The notes: generated by a model not told the origin, from the letters alone. DNA of 12,285 bases from an uncultured Bacilli bacterium (GCA_944363685.1 CALVUV010000028.1:1-12285), one strand, 5' to 3'; positions 1 to 7,397 are shown, numbered from the stretch's first letter. Numbers and translations: made by a program.

Positions 1-520
1 CAATATTAACATCCTTCTTAGGGTCAATTCCAGCATCGCTTAAAGCCCATTCAAGAGTCATTTCAGGCATACCACCTGCTCTACCACCAATTATAGTCTT
101 ACCAACTAAATCATCAAGTGTAAAATCTTTAATATCTTCACGTGCTACAATAAATGAACCATCTTTTTGAGTTAATCTAGCAAAAGTCTTAAGATAATCT
201 TTCTCACCACCATTATACACATAAATAGTCGCTTCACTTCCTGCAAAACCAATATCAGCATCTCCTGATAGAACAGCAGCACTTACTTTATCAGCACCAT
301 TTGCAAGACTAAGTTCAATATCAATTCCTACTTCCTCAAAATAACCTTCTTCAATCGCTACATACATAGGTGCATAGAAAATAGAATGGGCAACCTCAGC
401 AAGTCTTACAGACTCTAACTTCTCACCATCATCATCCTTCTTATTAAAGTTAAATAACACAGCACAAGCTAAAGCAAAAATAACTAAAATAACAACGATA
501 TAAACAATTGTTTTTTTCAA
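1..520 (-). CDS. ABC transporter substrate-binding lipoprotein (NMT1/THI5/SsuA-like), 5' part only
   Basis: I read this frame directly from the minus strand. It starts at TTG (518-520) and stays open to the window edge, giving about 173 codons; the C-terminus is missing. A strong AAAGGAGG Shine-Dalgarno (complement of 529-536) lies 8 nt before the TTG and decides that start. The product begins MKKTIVYIVV, a hydrophobic signal of about 18 residues followed by Cys19; A-L-A-C is an imperfect lipobox. The mature part contains FYAPMYVAIEEGYF and, later, LSGDADIGF, GSEATIYVY and GGRAGGMPEMTLEWAL, typical of the first lobe of NMT1/THI5/SsuA-type binding proteins. These deliver thiamine precursors, sulfonates, riboflavin or similar ligands to an ABC importer at the outer membrane face; the ligand cannot be told from this part. 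The 5' leader shows no recognisable TPP riboswitch. Permease and ATPase genes are expected beyond position 1. Confidence 0.85.
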   Translation of the reverse strand, partial: MKKTIVYIVVILVIFALACAVLFNFNKKDDDGEKLESVRLAEVAHSIFYAPMYVAIEEGYFEEVGIDIELSLANGADKVSAAVLSGDADIGFAGSEATIYVYNGGEKDYLKTFARLTQKDGSFIVAREDIKDFTLDDLVGKTIIGGRAGGMPEMTLEWALSDAGIDPKKDVNI

Positions 521-547
521 ACTAAAATCCTCCTTTCAGTTCAAAGT

Positions 548-553
548 ATTATA
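548..553 (-). promoter_or_regulatory. Candidate -10 box for the binding-protein gene
   Basis: On the minus strand this reads TATAAT, 28 bases upstream of the TTG start and just ahead of the Shine-Dalgarno sequence. No convincing -35 box lies 16-18 nt further upstream, so the promoter may depend on an activator. The palindrome at 585-600 would sit roughly 45-60 bases upstream of the start of transcription. Both the position of the start and the need for an activator are inference. Confidence 0.4.
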
Positions 554-584
554 TGTAACTATTTAAGATTCGCTACTAACTGAT

Positions 585-600
585 TTACGAGTTTTCGTAA
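585..600. promoter_or_regulatory. Palindromic candidate operator in divergent promoter region
   Basis: TTACGA (585-590) and TCGTAA (595-600) form a perfect 6-base inverted repeat around GTTT. It lies about midway between the -10 boxes of the two divergent genes, upstream of both. The neighbouring gene encodes an HTH regulator, so an operator shared by both promoters is plausible. It has no U tract and is unlikely to be a terminator. Confidence 0.4.
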
Positions 601-615
601 TGACACTTTAAACTG

Positions 616-643
616 TTGATTTTGTTTCATAAATGATTATAAT
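616..643 (+). promoter_or_regulatory. Sigma-A type promoter for the HTH gene
   Basis: TTGATT (616-621) matches the -35 consensus at four of six positions. It is followed after 16 nt by a perfect TATAAT (638-643). Transcription would start near 650, giving a leader of about 14 nt that just contains the GGGAGGA ribosome site at 654-660. It probably drives the HTH gene and possibly ftsY and ylxM downstream. Confidence 0.6.
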
Positions 644-663
644 AAAATTAATAGGGAGGAAAT

Positions 664-966
664 ATGAATATAAGAGCACTTAATGAATTAATGAAATTAA
701 ATGGTATATCAAGTTATTTTTATCTCGCCCAAAAAATTTCTATACCATATACAACTCTTTTAGACTTAGTAAAAGGAAAAGGAGAAAAACTTAGTAATAT
801 TAGAATAATAGCAGACTTCTTTGGTGTAAATGTATCTTATTTAATCGAAGAAAACAAAAAGACATTTTATGAGATAGATGAATTAAACAAAGTAAGAATT
901 CATCCATTTACAGGCTATAACAATATGATAACAACCCTAATTTCTTATAATATTCCTTTAAACTAA
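664..966 (+). CDS. Small XRE/Cro-type HTH DNA-binding protein
   Basis: 100 residues. Residues 1-62 read as an XRE/Cro helix-turn-helix domain: LAQKISIPYTTLLDLVKGKG gives the recognition-helix region, followed by LSNIRIIADFFGVNVSYLIE, the closing helices typical of the family. The remaining 38 residues show no recognised domain. The ATG is preceded by GGGAGGA at 654-660, closer than usual but strong. The gene has its own likely promoter and is divergent from the ABC binding-protein gene, so it may be a local repressor or activator acting at the palindrome at 585-600. It could instead be a stand-alone antitoxin-like regulator; I see no toxin partner. ftsY starts 37 bases after its stop with no strong terminator between, so read-through into ftsY is likely. 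Confidence 0.75.
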   Translation: MNIRALNELMKLNGISSYFYLAQKISIPYTTLLDLVKGKGEKLSNIRIIADFFGVNVSYLIEENKKTFYEIDELNKVRIHPFTGYNNMITTLISYNIPLN

Positions 967-1003
967 AGAAATTTTATGTTAAACTAATTTAAAGGTGATA
1001 TAT

Positions 1004-2014
1004 ATGGGTTTATTTAGTAAATTTAAAGATAAATTTATAAAAAAAGAAGAAAAAGAAACTACAGAAGAAAAAGAAAGCTTAGAAGTTTATGATAAAGGAT
1101 TAACTAAAAGTCGTAACACTTTCTCATCTCGTCTTTTAGATTTAACTAAACGACATAGTAAAGTAGATGAAGAATATTTTGAAGAATTAGAAGAAATTTT
1201 AATTATGGCTGACATTGGTGTTAATACAGTTATGAACTTTATGGAAAAGTTAAGAAAAAGAGTAAAAGAAGAAAAAATAACAGATCCAGAATTTTTAAAA
1301 GAAGTAATAGTAGATGAACTATTTATTATCTATGTAAGCGGTGAAATATTATCTACAAATTTAAAAAGAAACGAAACAAATCCTACAGTATATTTATTTG
1401 TAGGAGTTAATGGAGTAGGTAAAACTACAACCATTGCCAAACTTGCCTTAAAAGAAAAAGAGAAAAATAGAAAAGTTCTTTTAATAGCAGGAGATACCTT
1501 TAGAGCAGGAGCGACTAAACAATTAAATGAATGGGCTGAGCGAATAGGTGTAGACTTCTATGGAAAAAGTGAAGGAGTAGACCCTGCTAGTGTTATTTAT
1601 GAAGGATTAGAGTATGCTATAAATAATGATATAGATACAGTCTTAATTGATACAGCAGGAAGACTTCAAAATAAAAATAATTTAATGATGGAACTTGAAA
1701 AAATAAATAGAGTTATTAAAAAGATAATAAATAGATCCCCTGATGAAACTCTACTTGTAATAGATGCAACAACAGGTCAAAATGGTATTAGTCAAGCTAA
1801 AGCATTTAAAGAAATAACAGACCTTACAGGAATTATTTTAACAAAATTAGATGGTACTGCTAAAGGTGGAATAGTTCTAGCGATTAAAGAAGAAGTAAAC
1901 TTACCTGTAAAATATATAGGACTAGGAGAAACAGCTAAAGATTTACAGGAATTTGATATAGAAAAATATATTTATAGTCTATTTAAAGACTTTGTGGAGG
2001 AAGAAAATGAGTAA
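1004..2014 (+). CDS. ftsY: FtsY, signal recognition particle receptor GTPase
   Basis: FtsY is the membrane-associated receptor that docks Ffh-ribosome complexes at the translocon. The protein is 336 residues. It has a short charged Lys/Glu-rich N-terminal A region (about 1-35), then the N helical bundle, then the SRP-type G domain. All G motifs are present: GVNGVGKTTT (134-143), DTFRAGA (164-170), DTAGR (216-220), TKLDG (from 280) and GLGE (306-309). There is no Met-rich M domain, which separates it from Ffh. I chose ATG 1004 (MGLFSKF) because AAAGGTG at 991-997 is its ribosome site; the in-frame GTG at 995 lies inside that site. Its 3' end overlaps the next gene by 8 bases. The order ftsY then ylxM is common in Bacillota. 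Confidence 0.97.
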   Translation: MGLFSKFKDKFIKKEEKETTEEKESLEVYDKGLTKSRNTFSSRLLDLTKRHSKVDEEYFEELEEILIMADIGVNTVMNFMEKLRKRVKEEKITDPEFLKEVIVDELFIIYVSGEILSTNLKRNETNPTVYLFVGVNGVGKTTTIAKLALKEKEKNRKVLLIAGDTFRAGATKQLNEWAERIGVDFYGKSEGVDPASVIYEGLEYAINNDIDTVLIDTAGRLQNKNNLMMELEKINRVIKKIINRSPDETLLVIDATTGQNGISQAKAFKEITDLTGIILTKLDGTAKGGIVLAIKEEVNLPVKYIGLGETAKDLQEFDIEKYIYSLFKDFVEEENE

Positions 2015-2309
2015 AAGTGTAACAAGTTTAAACCCAAAAGCAAAACAACAACAAGAAAAAAGTATAACTCATCTAAAAGTATTAATAGCAATTCAATTTA
2101 TATTAACTATAACAGTAATAATATTTGGTATTGTTACTATTATAAATCCTGAGTTACTATATATATTTGAATTAATATTAGGAATAACCCTTTTAATTAT
2201 GGGACTAAATAATTATTTAATTTATAAAAGAAAAAACTTAACTATACTATATTTAATCATAGGTTTAGGTTCATCTTTCTTAGCAATATTAAAATTATTA
2301 GGACTATAA
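2007..2309 (+). CDS. Small membrane protein, three predicted TM segments, unknown function
   Basis: 100 residues starting at ATG 2007 (MSKSVTSLNP). It is preceded by GGAGG (1996-2000) inside the end of ftsY and overlaps ftsY by 8 bases, so it is translationally coupled. The first 22 residues are polar and lysine/glutamine-rich. Three hydrophobic stretches follow at about 24-46, 50-71 and 78-99, with a YKRK loop between the second and third that suggests a cytoplasmic side there. I recognise no family. Its place between the SRP receptor gene and ylxM may hint at a link to membrane-protein insertion, or it may simply share the operon. ylxM starts one base after its stop. Confidence 0.75.
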   Translation: MSKSVTSLNPKAKQQQEKSITHLKVLIAIQFILTITVIIFGIVTIINPELLYIFELILGITLLIMGLNNYLIYKRKNLTILYLIIGLGSSFLAILKLLGL

Positions 2310-2310
2310 T

Positions 2311-2610
2311 ATGGAAGAATTAGTATATTATACAATGCTTTATGATATTTATGGTAGCCTTTTAACTGAAAAACAAAAAACATATTTTGAAGAATACTAT
2401 TTCAAAAACTTATCTTTAAGTGAACTAGCAAGTATCTATAATATCAGTAGAAATGCTATTCATAAACAACTAAAAGAAACAATAAAAAGACTAGAAACCT
2501 ATGAAGAAAACTTAAAACTAGCTAAAAAGAACAAAATGCTAGAAGATATTATGAAAAAGACAAGTGATAAAGAGTTAAAACGTAAATTACGAGAAGTAAT
2601 TTCCATCTAA
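2311..2610 (+). CDS. ylxM: YlxM/p13-like HTH protein associated with SRP
   Basis: 99 residues, close to the usual length of the YlxM/p13 (UPF0122) family. The opening YYTMLYDIYGSLLTEKQKTY and the following YYFKNLSLSELASIYNISRN are family hallmarks; the latter is a sigma-70 region 4-like helix-turn-helix. The C-terminal third is a charged helix. In streptococci YlxM binds SRP RNA and modulates SRP GTPase activity. The start follows the previous stop by one base, with a modest TTAGGA site at 2298-2303, so coupling is likely. ylxM usually lies directly before ffh; here ffh is about 7.9 kb downstream. Confidence 0.92.
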   Translation: MEELVYYTMLYDIYGSLLTEKQKTYFEEYYFKNLSLSELASIYNISRNAIHKQLKETIKRLETYEENLKLAKKNKMLEDIMKKTSDKELKRKLREVISI

Positions 2611-2613
2611 CTC

Positions 2614-2642
2614 TTGTCACTTTTTCTATTTAAAGGTATAAT
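2614..2642 (+). promoter_or_regulatory. Near-consensus sigma-A promoter before the HerA-type ATPase gene
   Basis: TTGTCA (2614-2619, five of six matches) and TATAAT (2637-2642, perfect) are separated by the optimal 17 nt. The predicted start is near 2649, leaving a leader of about 24 nt with AAAGGAG. I see no terminator between ylxM and this promoter, so the ATPase gene may also receive read-through from the ftsY operon. Confidence 0.75.
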
Positions 2643-2672
2643 TTATCTAGAGAATAAAGGAGAATGGTAGTT

Positions 2673-4979
2673 ATGTTTGATAAAATAATCTATATTAGTG
2701 ATCAAAGTGCTAATATTAAATTAAAAGAAGATGCTGAAGTAGCAATTAACTTAATGAACTTACATTTAATTTTTGAAGATAGTGATAAAACAATTCTAGG
2801 AGAAGTAGATGATTTAACTGATGGTGTTGTTAAAGCTAGATTCTTAGGAGAAATAGTTAACGGAAAATTAATTGGTGGTGTATTAAGAAAACCATCACTT
2901 GATGCTAAAATAAGAGTAATTAAACAAGAAGAGATACCTCTAATTACAGGTGAGGATAAAGCAGGCTATATGCCATTTGGTGTCAGCCCATATTATAATG
3001 ATTTCCCAGTTTATCTAGATGTTAATAATTTCTTTAGTAATCACTTCGCTATTTTTGGTAATAGTGGTAGTGGTAAATCCTGTGGTATTTCAAGAATAAT
3101 GCAAAATATGTTTGAAGATGAAAGATTATTTCCATATAAATCTAATATTCTTTTATTTGATTCATCTGGAGAATATTACAATGCTTTTAAAGACTTAAAT
3201 AAAATAAATCCTAACTATAATTATCGTTTCATTACTACTAATGAAACAGAAGGTAAAGGAGAACCATTACGTCTACCTATATTTTTACTTAATGAAAATG
3301 ATCTTACAATACTTTTACAAGCGACAGAACATTCCCAATTACCAATAATAGAAAGAATGTTAAAATTAGCTCGTATCTTTGCAAGTACTAGTGTAGATGC
3401 TAATAAATATAAAAATCATTTAATCGCTAAAGCTATTATGACTATACTTTATACTAATCAGACTGCACCTAATAAGAGAAATGAAGTATTTTCAATCCTT
3501 AATAGTTGCTCTACAAATGAATTTAATTTAGAAGCCCCAGTTCAAGGAATAGGATATGTTAGAAAATTTAGAGAATGCTTCTTAATAGATAATCATGGAC
3601 AATTCTCAGAAAGTGTTCTTTTAACTGAATATGTATCTAGTTTTATTAATGATGAATATGATAACTATGAACCAAGTAAAGAATGTTATTATACTTTAGA
3701 AGATTTAGAGAAAGCTTTAAACTTTACTTTAATTAGTGAAGGATGGTTAAGAAATGAAAATACTTATGGAGATTCTGTAACTCTAAAAGTAAGATTACAT
3801 TCCCTAATCACTTCAAGTAACTCAAATTTCTTTAAATGGGAAAAAGGTACTTATATATCACTAGAGAATTATTTATCAGATTTAATGATTTCTAATGGTA
3901 AAAAATATCAATTAGTAAATATTAACTTAGATGATGTAGATGATGACTTTGCTAAAGTAATAACTAAGATTTATTCAAGACTATTATTTGAATTTACTAA
4001 AGCTTTAAAAGATAGAGCAAGTATACCATTCCATATATTTGTAGAAGAAGCTCATAGATACATTCAAAATGATACTGATAGATTCTTAATAGGATATAAT
4101 ATCTTTGAACGTATCGCTAAAGAAGGACGTAAATATGGATTAATCTTAGGATTAATTACTCAAAGACCAGTAGAAATGTCTGATACAGTTATTTCTCAAT
4201 GTTCTAACTTTTTAATATTTAAGATGAACCATCCAACAGATGTTGAATATATTAAGAAAATGGTTCCTAATATTTCAGATGAAATAGTTGAAAAACAAAA
4301 AAGTTTACAATCTGGTACTTGTCTTGGCTTTGGTAGTGCTTTTAAAATACCATTAATAGTTAAATTAAAAATGCCTAATCCAATGCCAATGAGTGGTAAC
4401 TGTGATGTTGTTAGAATTTGGGATGGACATAGTAATACTACTAATACTACTACTAATAATGTAGAAAATAATACTATTCCTGAAACTAACAATGTTAATA
4501 ATTCAACAGAGGAAGTATCTAATACTAATATAGGAATACCTAAAATTAATATAAATGAAAGTTCTACACCAGTTCAAGAACAAGTTAATAGTATTAATAT
4601 GGAACAAAGTCCAATAAATGAAATGTCTGTTAATAATATTAGTAATACTAATGTAGAGGTACAAAATAATTCTGAAATAACAAATGATGTAAGTAATATA
4701 AGTGAAATACCAAACAATATACCTAGTAACAATTCTATCTTAGAATCACAAAATAATTTTATGATAGAAGACAATCTAAATAATAAACAAAATGAGATAC
4801 CAAGTTCTAATAATATAGGAATAGACCAATCAGTTGATTTAGGAGTACCAAATATTCCTAATCAAAATACAGAACAACAAGTTAATAACATAGGACAAGA
4901 ACCTGCACAATTTAATTTTGGAGGAGATTCTGTTAGTCCTATACCAGAAATAAATTTAGATAATAATGAAACTTTATAA
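2673..4979 (+). CDS. HerA/DUF87-type hexameric ATPase with a long Asn-rich C-terminal tail
   Basis: 768 residues from ATG 2673. The in-frame ATG at 2664 is too close to AAAGGAGA (2656-2663), so I prefer the later start. Residues 1-100 resemble the HerA N-terminal beta-barrel. Walker A GNSGSGKS is at 129-136, Walker B IFVEEAH at 455-461, and GLITQRP at 493-499 matches the post-Walker B segment typical of HerA/FtsK ATPases. HerA-type motors translocate DNA or act in end processing with the nuclease NurA; no NurA gene is visible here. From about residue 586 to the end the protein changes to low-complexity sequence rich in Asn, Ser, Thr, Ile and Glu, probably disordered and unlike canonical HerA, which lacks such a tail. 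Whether it works in repair, segregation or phage defence cannot be told from sequence. Confidence 0.88.
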   Translation: MFDKIIYISDQSANIKLKEDAEVAINLMNLHLIFEDSDKTILGEVDDLTDGVVKARFLGEIVNGKLIGGVLRKPSLDAKIRVIKQEEIPLITGEDKAGYMPFGVSPYYNDFPVYLDVNNFFSNHFAIFGNSGSGKSCGISRIMQNMFEDERLFPYKSNILLFDSSGEYYNAFKDLNKINPNYNYRFITTNETEGKGEPLRLPIFLLNENDLTILLQATEHSQLPIIERMLKLARIFASTSVDANKYKNHLIAKAIMTILYTNQTAPNKRNEVFSILNSCSTNEFNLEAPVQGIGYVRKFRECFLIDNHGQFSESVLLTEYVSSFINDEYDNYEPSKECYYTLEDLEKALNFTLISEGWLRNENTYGDSVTLKVRLHSLITSSNSNFFKWEKGTYISLENYLSDLMISNGKKYQLVNINLDDVDDDFAKVITKIYSRLLFEFTKALKDRASIPFHIFVEEAHRYIQNDTDRFLIGYNIFERIAKEGRKYGLILGLITQRPVEMSDTVISQCSNFLIFKMNHPTDVEYIKKMVPNISDEIVEKQKSLQSGTCLGFGSAFKIPLIVKLKMPNPMPMSGNCDVVRIWDGHSNTTNTTTNNVENNTIPETNNVNNSTEEVSNTNIGIPKININESSTPVQEQVNSINMEQSPINEMSVNNISNTNVEVQNNSEITNDVSNISEIPNNIPSNNSILESQNNFMIEDNLNNKQNEIPSSNNIGIDQSVDLGVPNIPNQNTEQQVNNIGQEPAQFNFGGDSVSPIPEINLDNNETL

Positions 4980-4980
4980 T
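4975..4980 (+). promoter_or_regulatory. Possible -10 box for the structured leader
   Basis: TATAAT overlaps the TAA stop of the ATPase gene. No good -35 lies 16-18 nt upstream (AT-rich sequence only). If used, transcription would begin near 4987 and make a leader of about 165 nt before the surface-protein gene. Read-through from the ATPase gene is the alternative. Confidence 0.3.
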
Positions 4981-4982
4981 TA

Positions 4983-5090
4983 ATGAAAGAAGTGATTTAG
5001 ATGAAAAATTATACTAGCATCCGTTTACAAATAGTTATCGGAGGGGGGTCATTTAACCCTAATCTAAGTAATAAAATTACTTTCTTTCAT
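4983..5090 (+). ncRNA. Candidate structured leader RNA or small RNA, unknown class
   Basis: Positions 4983-4996 pair with 5076-5090 (nine pairs, a bulged T at 5081, then five more including one G-T). Inside, TTAGAT (4997-5002) pairs with ATCTAA (5062-5067). Within that lie two possible hairpins: TCCG (5020-5023) with CGGA (5039-5042), and GGGT (5046-5049) with ACCC (5056-5059). The core is clearly GC-richer than the flanks, which is often a sign of structured RNA in AT-rich genomes. A terminator follows at 5096-5130, and TTCTTT (5082-5087) could instead pair with AAAGAA (5097-5102) of the terminator arm, giving a weak antiterminator. I compared it by memory with common riboswitches (TPP, c-di-GMP, preQ1, ydaO, fluoride) and found no match. 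Folding was by eye. Confidence 0.42.
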
Positions 5091-5095
5091 AATGC

Positions 5096-5130
5096 AAAAG
5101 AATAGAGTAGGAATATTCTATTCTTTTTTA
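5096..5130 (+). terminator. Strong intrinsic terminator, possibly an attenuator
   Basis: An 11-bp stem (5099-5109 with 5114-5124, one G-T pair) closes a GGAA tetraloop and is followed by a run of six T (5124-5129). It ends the ATPase transcript or the leader RNA. Only 9 bases separate the T run from the AAGGAGG of the next gene, leaving no room for a normal promoter between them, which argues that this terminator controls entry into the surface-protein gene. Confidence 0.85.
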
Positions 5131-5150
5131 TGTTATAGAAGGAGGTAATC

Positions 5151-7397
5151 ATGAAAAAATTATTAAGTTTTAGTTTTAGTAAAATATATATAATTGTAAT
5201 GATATTAATAAGTTTACTAGTAGTAGGAGGATATTTCTCTTATGCAATGTTTACAGTATCAAAAGAAAGAAGTAATGCCATTAGTATAGTTACTGGTAAC
5301 TTAATATATGATTTAACTGTAGATGGAGAAGATATAGAGAGTTTAGTTGTACCAGCAGGAACTACAAAAGTATTTACAGTAACACTCTCTAATCCCAATA
5401 ATAGAATAGCAAGATTTAACTTTTACTATTTAGGAACATTACCTGATGGAGTAAGAACAGGATATTCTCTATTAAGCGATGGAATGGTGACACCAGTAGA
5501 AACAGGTATAAACTTAGAAAAAGAGGGAACAAGTGGTAGTAGTAATACTTATAGAATAGTAGTAGTAAATGATAGTGAAAATGAAATAACTATAAACTTA
5601 GGAGTAAGTGTAGGACTAGATTATAATGATTTAAGTCTACCAAGTAATGGCCATTTATTTGAACCAGTAAAAAGAGGTCCAGTAGGAGATGTAGTAGTAA
5701 CAAATCCTGGAGAAAATGGAAGTACCTATGATGATGAAGTAGATACCTTCTTAACAGGAGAGGACCCAGATAATTATATATGGTACTCAGGTAAATTATG
5801 GAGAGCTGTTAGTGTTAATGATGAAGATAATACAGTTAAATTAGTAACAGAGTGGGATATAAGTGCACTTTATTATAATAATAGTAATAGTGCTTTTAAA
5901 GGAAGTTTCATGGAAGATTGGTTAAATGATACAACTGTAGATGGTTTTCTATATAACTTAAGAGATTATGAGAATTATTTGGTAACAGATGCTAAATGGG
6001 ATGCAACAACAGATTCAAGAAAATCAGGAGAAATATCAAGGCCTAATGGAACAACAATAGTAACAGATGCTGTAGGTCTTTTAAATCTTTATGAATATCA
6101 GATGAGTTTTACAGGAATAACTTATGGAGAAGGATATCTAAATAATACTTTACAATGGTGGACAATTACACCATATGATAATACTAATGTTAATTATATA
6201 AATTATGACGGAAAAATAAGCCATATAAGTACGACAGATTATACGATTTCTTATGGAGTAAGGCCTTCAATAGTGTTAAAAAGTACTATAGAAATAGAAG
6301 AAGGAAAAGGAACGGCAACAAGTCCATATAGGTTAAAAAATGATAATGATAAAGATTTAAATGGAGTTAAACTAAATACAAGACACAGTGGAGAATATAT
6401 AAGGTTTGGAAACGGAGAAAACAATCTATATCGAATAGTAAGTCATGAAACAGAAGGATTAACTAAAATAACAAGTTTTGAAGCTTTAAAATCTAATGGT
6501 ATGTATATTAATAGTGTATTTGGTAACAATTCTACTTTTTCCTCAACTAATGCGATAGGAGCTTTTTTAAACGGAGAATATCTTAATAATTATTTAACAG
6601 AAGAAAATAGAAATATGGTAATAAATTATACTGCTTGGTATTTAGGCACAGTTGGAAATAATGCAAATTACAAATTAGCTAAGTATAAGAATATTTCTAT
6701 GACAAGCATAGCAAATAGTACTACATCAAAAATAGGACTATTAAGACATGGAGAATTAATGGCAGGCAATTTTAATTTAAATAATAATAATACTGATTAC
6801 AGTTTATTAACACCATTCAGTTCGCAATTGATAAGAATAATAGATAGAAATAATAATAGTGGATATACTTACTCTACAAAAGATAAATTTGCAATAAAGC
6901 CAGCATTAAATCTAAAAGAAAATGTCTATATAACAGGAGGAACAGGAACAAAAGAAGATCCGTTTACTATAGAGTCTGGTATATCTATAAAATATTCATC
7001 ACATATATCAGGAACAGGTTGGATGGCTTATGAAAGTGATGACAATATTTCTGGAACTCCAGGAAATGGGGAACCAATGGAAGCAATTAAAATAACTATG
7101 AATGATGCAAAAGGGTTAACAGGAGATGTAGAATATAGAGTTCATGTTCAAAGCGACGGTTGGAAAAATTATGTAAAAAATGATGCAATAGGAGGAACAA
7201 CAGGACAAAATAAAGGAATAGAAGCAATACAGATAAGATTAACAGGAGAATTAGCAGAACAATATGATATTTACTATAATGTTTATATAATAGGAACAGG
7301 CTGGCAAGGATATAAAAAGAATGATGAAGCGGCAGGGACAACCGGTGCTAGTAAAAGAATAGAAGCTATTAAGATTAAATTAGTAGAGAAAAGTTAG
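5151..7397 (+). CDS. Membrane-anchored surface protein: TasA/SipW-type N-terminus, tandem DUF6273-like modules, three ChW repeats
   Basis: 748 residues, with a perfect AGAAGGAGGT ribosome site at 5137-5146. Residues 12-33 are a signal/anchor helix ending in GGYFSYAMF; this and the following beta-rich stretch to about 170 resemble TasA/CalY/SipW-linked proteins. Two related modules follow (about 197-397 and 407-607). Both open with a Leu-(Trp/Tyr)-Arg-(Ala/Ile)-Val-Ser segment, have Trp-rich middles, end in RPSIVLK or KPALNLK, and close with a G-T-x-x-x-P-(Y/F) tag; they look like DUF6273-type extracellular domains. The C-terminus holds three clostridial hydrophobic W (ChW) repeats with the invariant GW Trp at 624, 671 and 718, exactly 47 residues apart. 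ChW repeats are thought to mediate surface or substrate interactions. There is no LPXTG motif. The function is probably adhesion or binding. I see no signal peptidase gene beside it. Confidence 0.85.
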   Translation: MKKLLSFSFSKIYIIVMILISLLVVGGYFSYAMFTVSKERSNAISIVTGNLIYDLTVDGEDIESLVVPAGTTKVFTVTLSNPNNRIARFNFYYLGTLPDGVRTGYSLLSDGMVTPVETGINLEKEGTSGSSNTYRIVVVNDSENEITINLGVSVGLDYNDLSLPSNGHLFEPVKRGPVGDVVVTNPGENGSTYDDEVDTFLTGEDPDNYIWYSGKLWRAVSVNDEDNTVKLVTEWDISALYYNNSNSAFKGSFMEDWLNDTTVDGFLYNLRDYENYLVTDAKWDATTDSRKSGEISRPNGTTIVTDAVGLLNLYEYQMSFTGITYGEGYLNNTLQWWTITPYDNTNVNYINYDGKISHISTTDYTISYGVRPSIVLKSTIEIEEGKGTATSPYRLKNDNDKDLNGVKLNTRHSGEYIRFGNGENNLYRIVSHETEGLTKITSFEALKSNGMYINSVFGNNSTFSSTNAIGAFLNGEYLNNYLTEENRNMVINYTAWYLGTVGNNANYKLAKYKNISMTSIANSTTSKIGLLRHGELMAGNFNLNNNNTDYSLLTPFSSQLIRIIDRNNNSGYTYSTKDKFAIKPALNLKENVYITGGTGTKEDPFTIESGISIKYSSHISGTGWMAYESDDNISGTPGNGEPMEAIKITMNDAKGLTGDVEYRVHVQSDGWKNYVKNDAIGGTTGQNKGIEAIQIRLTGELAEQYDIYYNVYIIGTGWQGYKKNDEAAGTTGASKRIEAIKIKLVEKS

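Noticed and set aside
521..663. Possible TPP or other riboswitch upstream of the ABC binding-protein gene
   Set aside because: The stretch lacks the conserved CTGAGA and ACCTGATCTGG-type elements, and the -10 box lies too close to the start for a full aptamer.
995..1003. GTG start extending FtsY by three residues
   Set aside because: The GTG is part of the AAAGGTG ribosome site; ATG 1004 has the right spacing.
1992..2006. TTG start extending the small membrane protein by five residues
   Set aside because: The GGAGG site lies inside this extension and points to ATG 2007.
4196..4774. Minus-strand open frames rich in Leu, Ser and Ile opposite the ATPase tail
   Set aside because: They are shadows of the low-complexity Asn-rich sense frame, without ribosome sites or family features.
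4429..4976. Repeats of AAT/ACT/AGT units suggesting a tandem-repeat or CRISPR-like array
   Set aside because: No fixed unit length or constant repeat; it is low-complexity coding sequence in frame with the ATPase.
5001..5105. A 34-codon open frame beginning MKNYTSIRLQ inside the intergenic region
   Set aside because: No proper ribosome site, codons such as ATC, CGT and GGG that neighbours avoid, and the bases are better explained by RNA pairing. A leader peptide cannot be fully excluded.
5126..5146. Extended -10-like TGTTATAGA directly before the surface-protein gene
   Set aside because: It would start transcription at or after the Shine-Dalgarno sequence, leaving no usable leader, and no -35 is present.
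7096..7341. Minus-strand Leu/His-rich frame opposite the ChW repeats
   Set aside because: Mirror of the repeat codons; no start signal and no recognisable domain.
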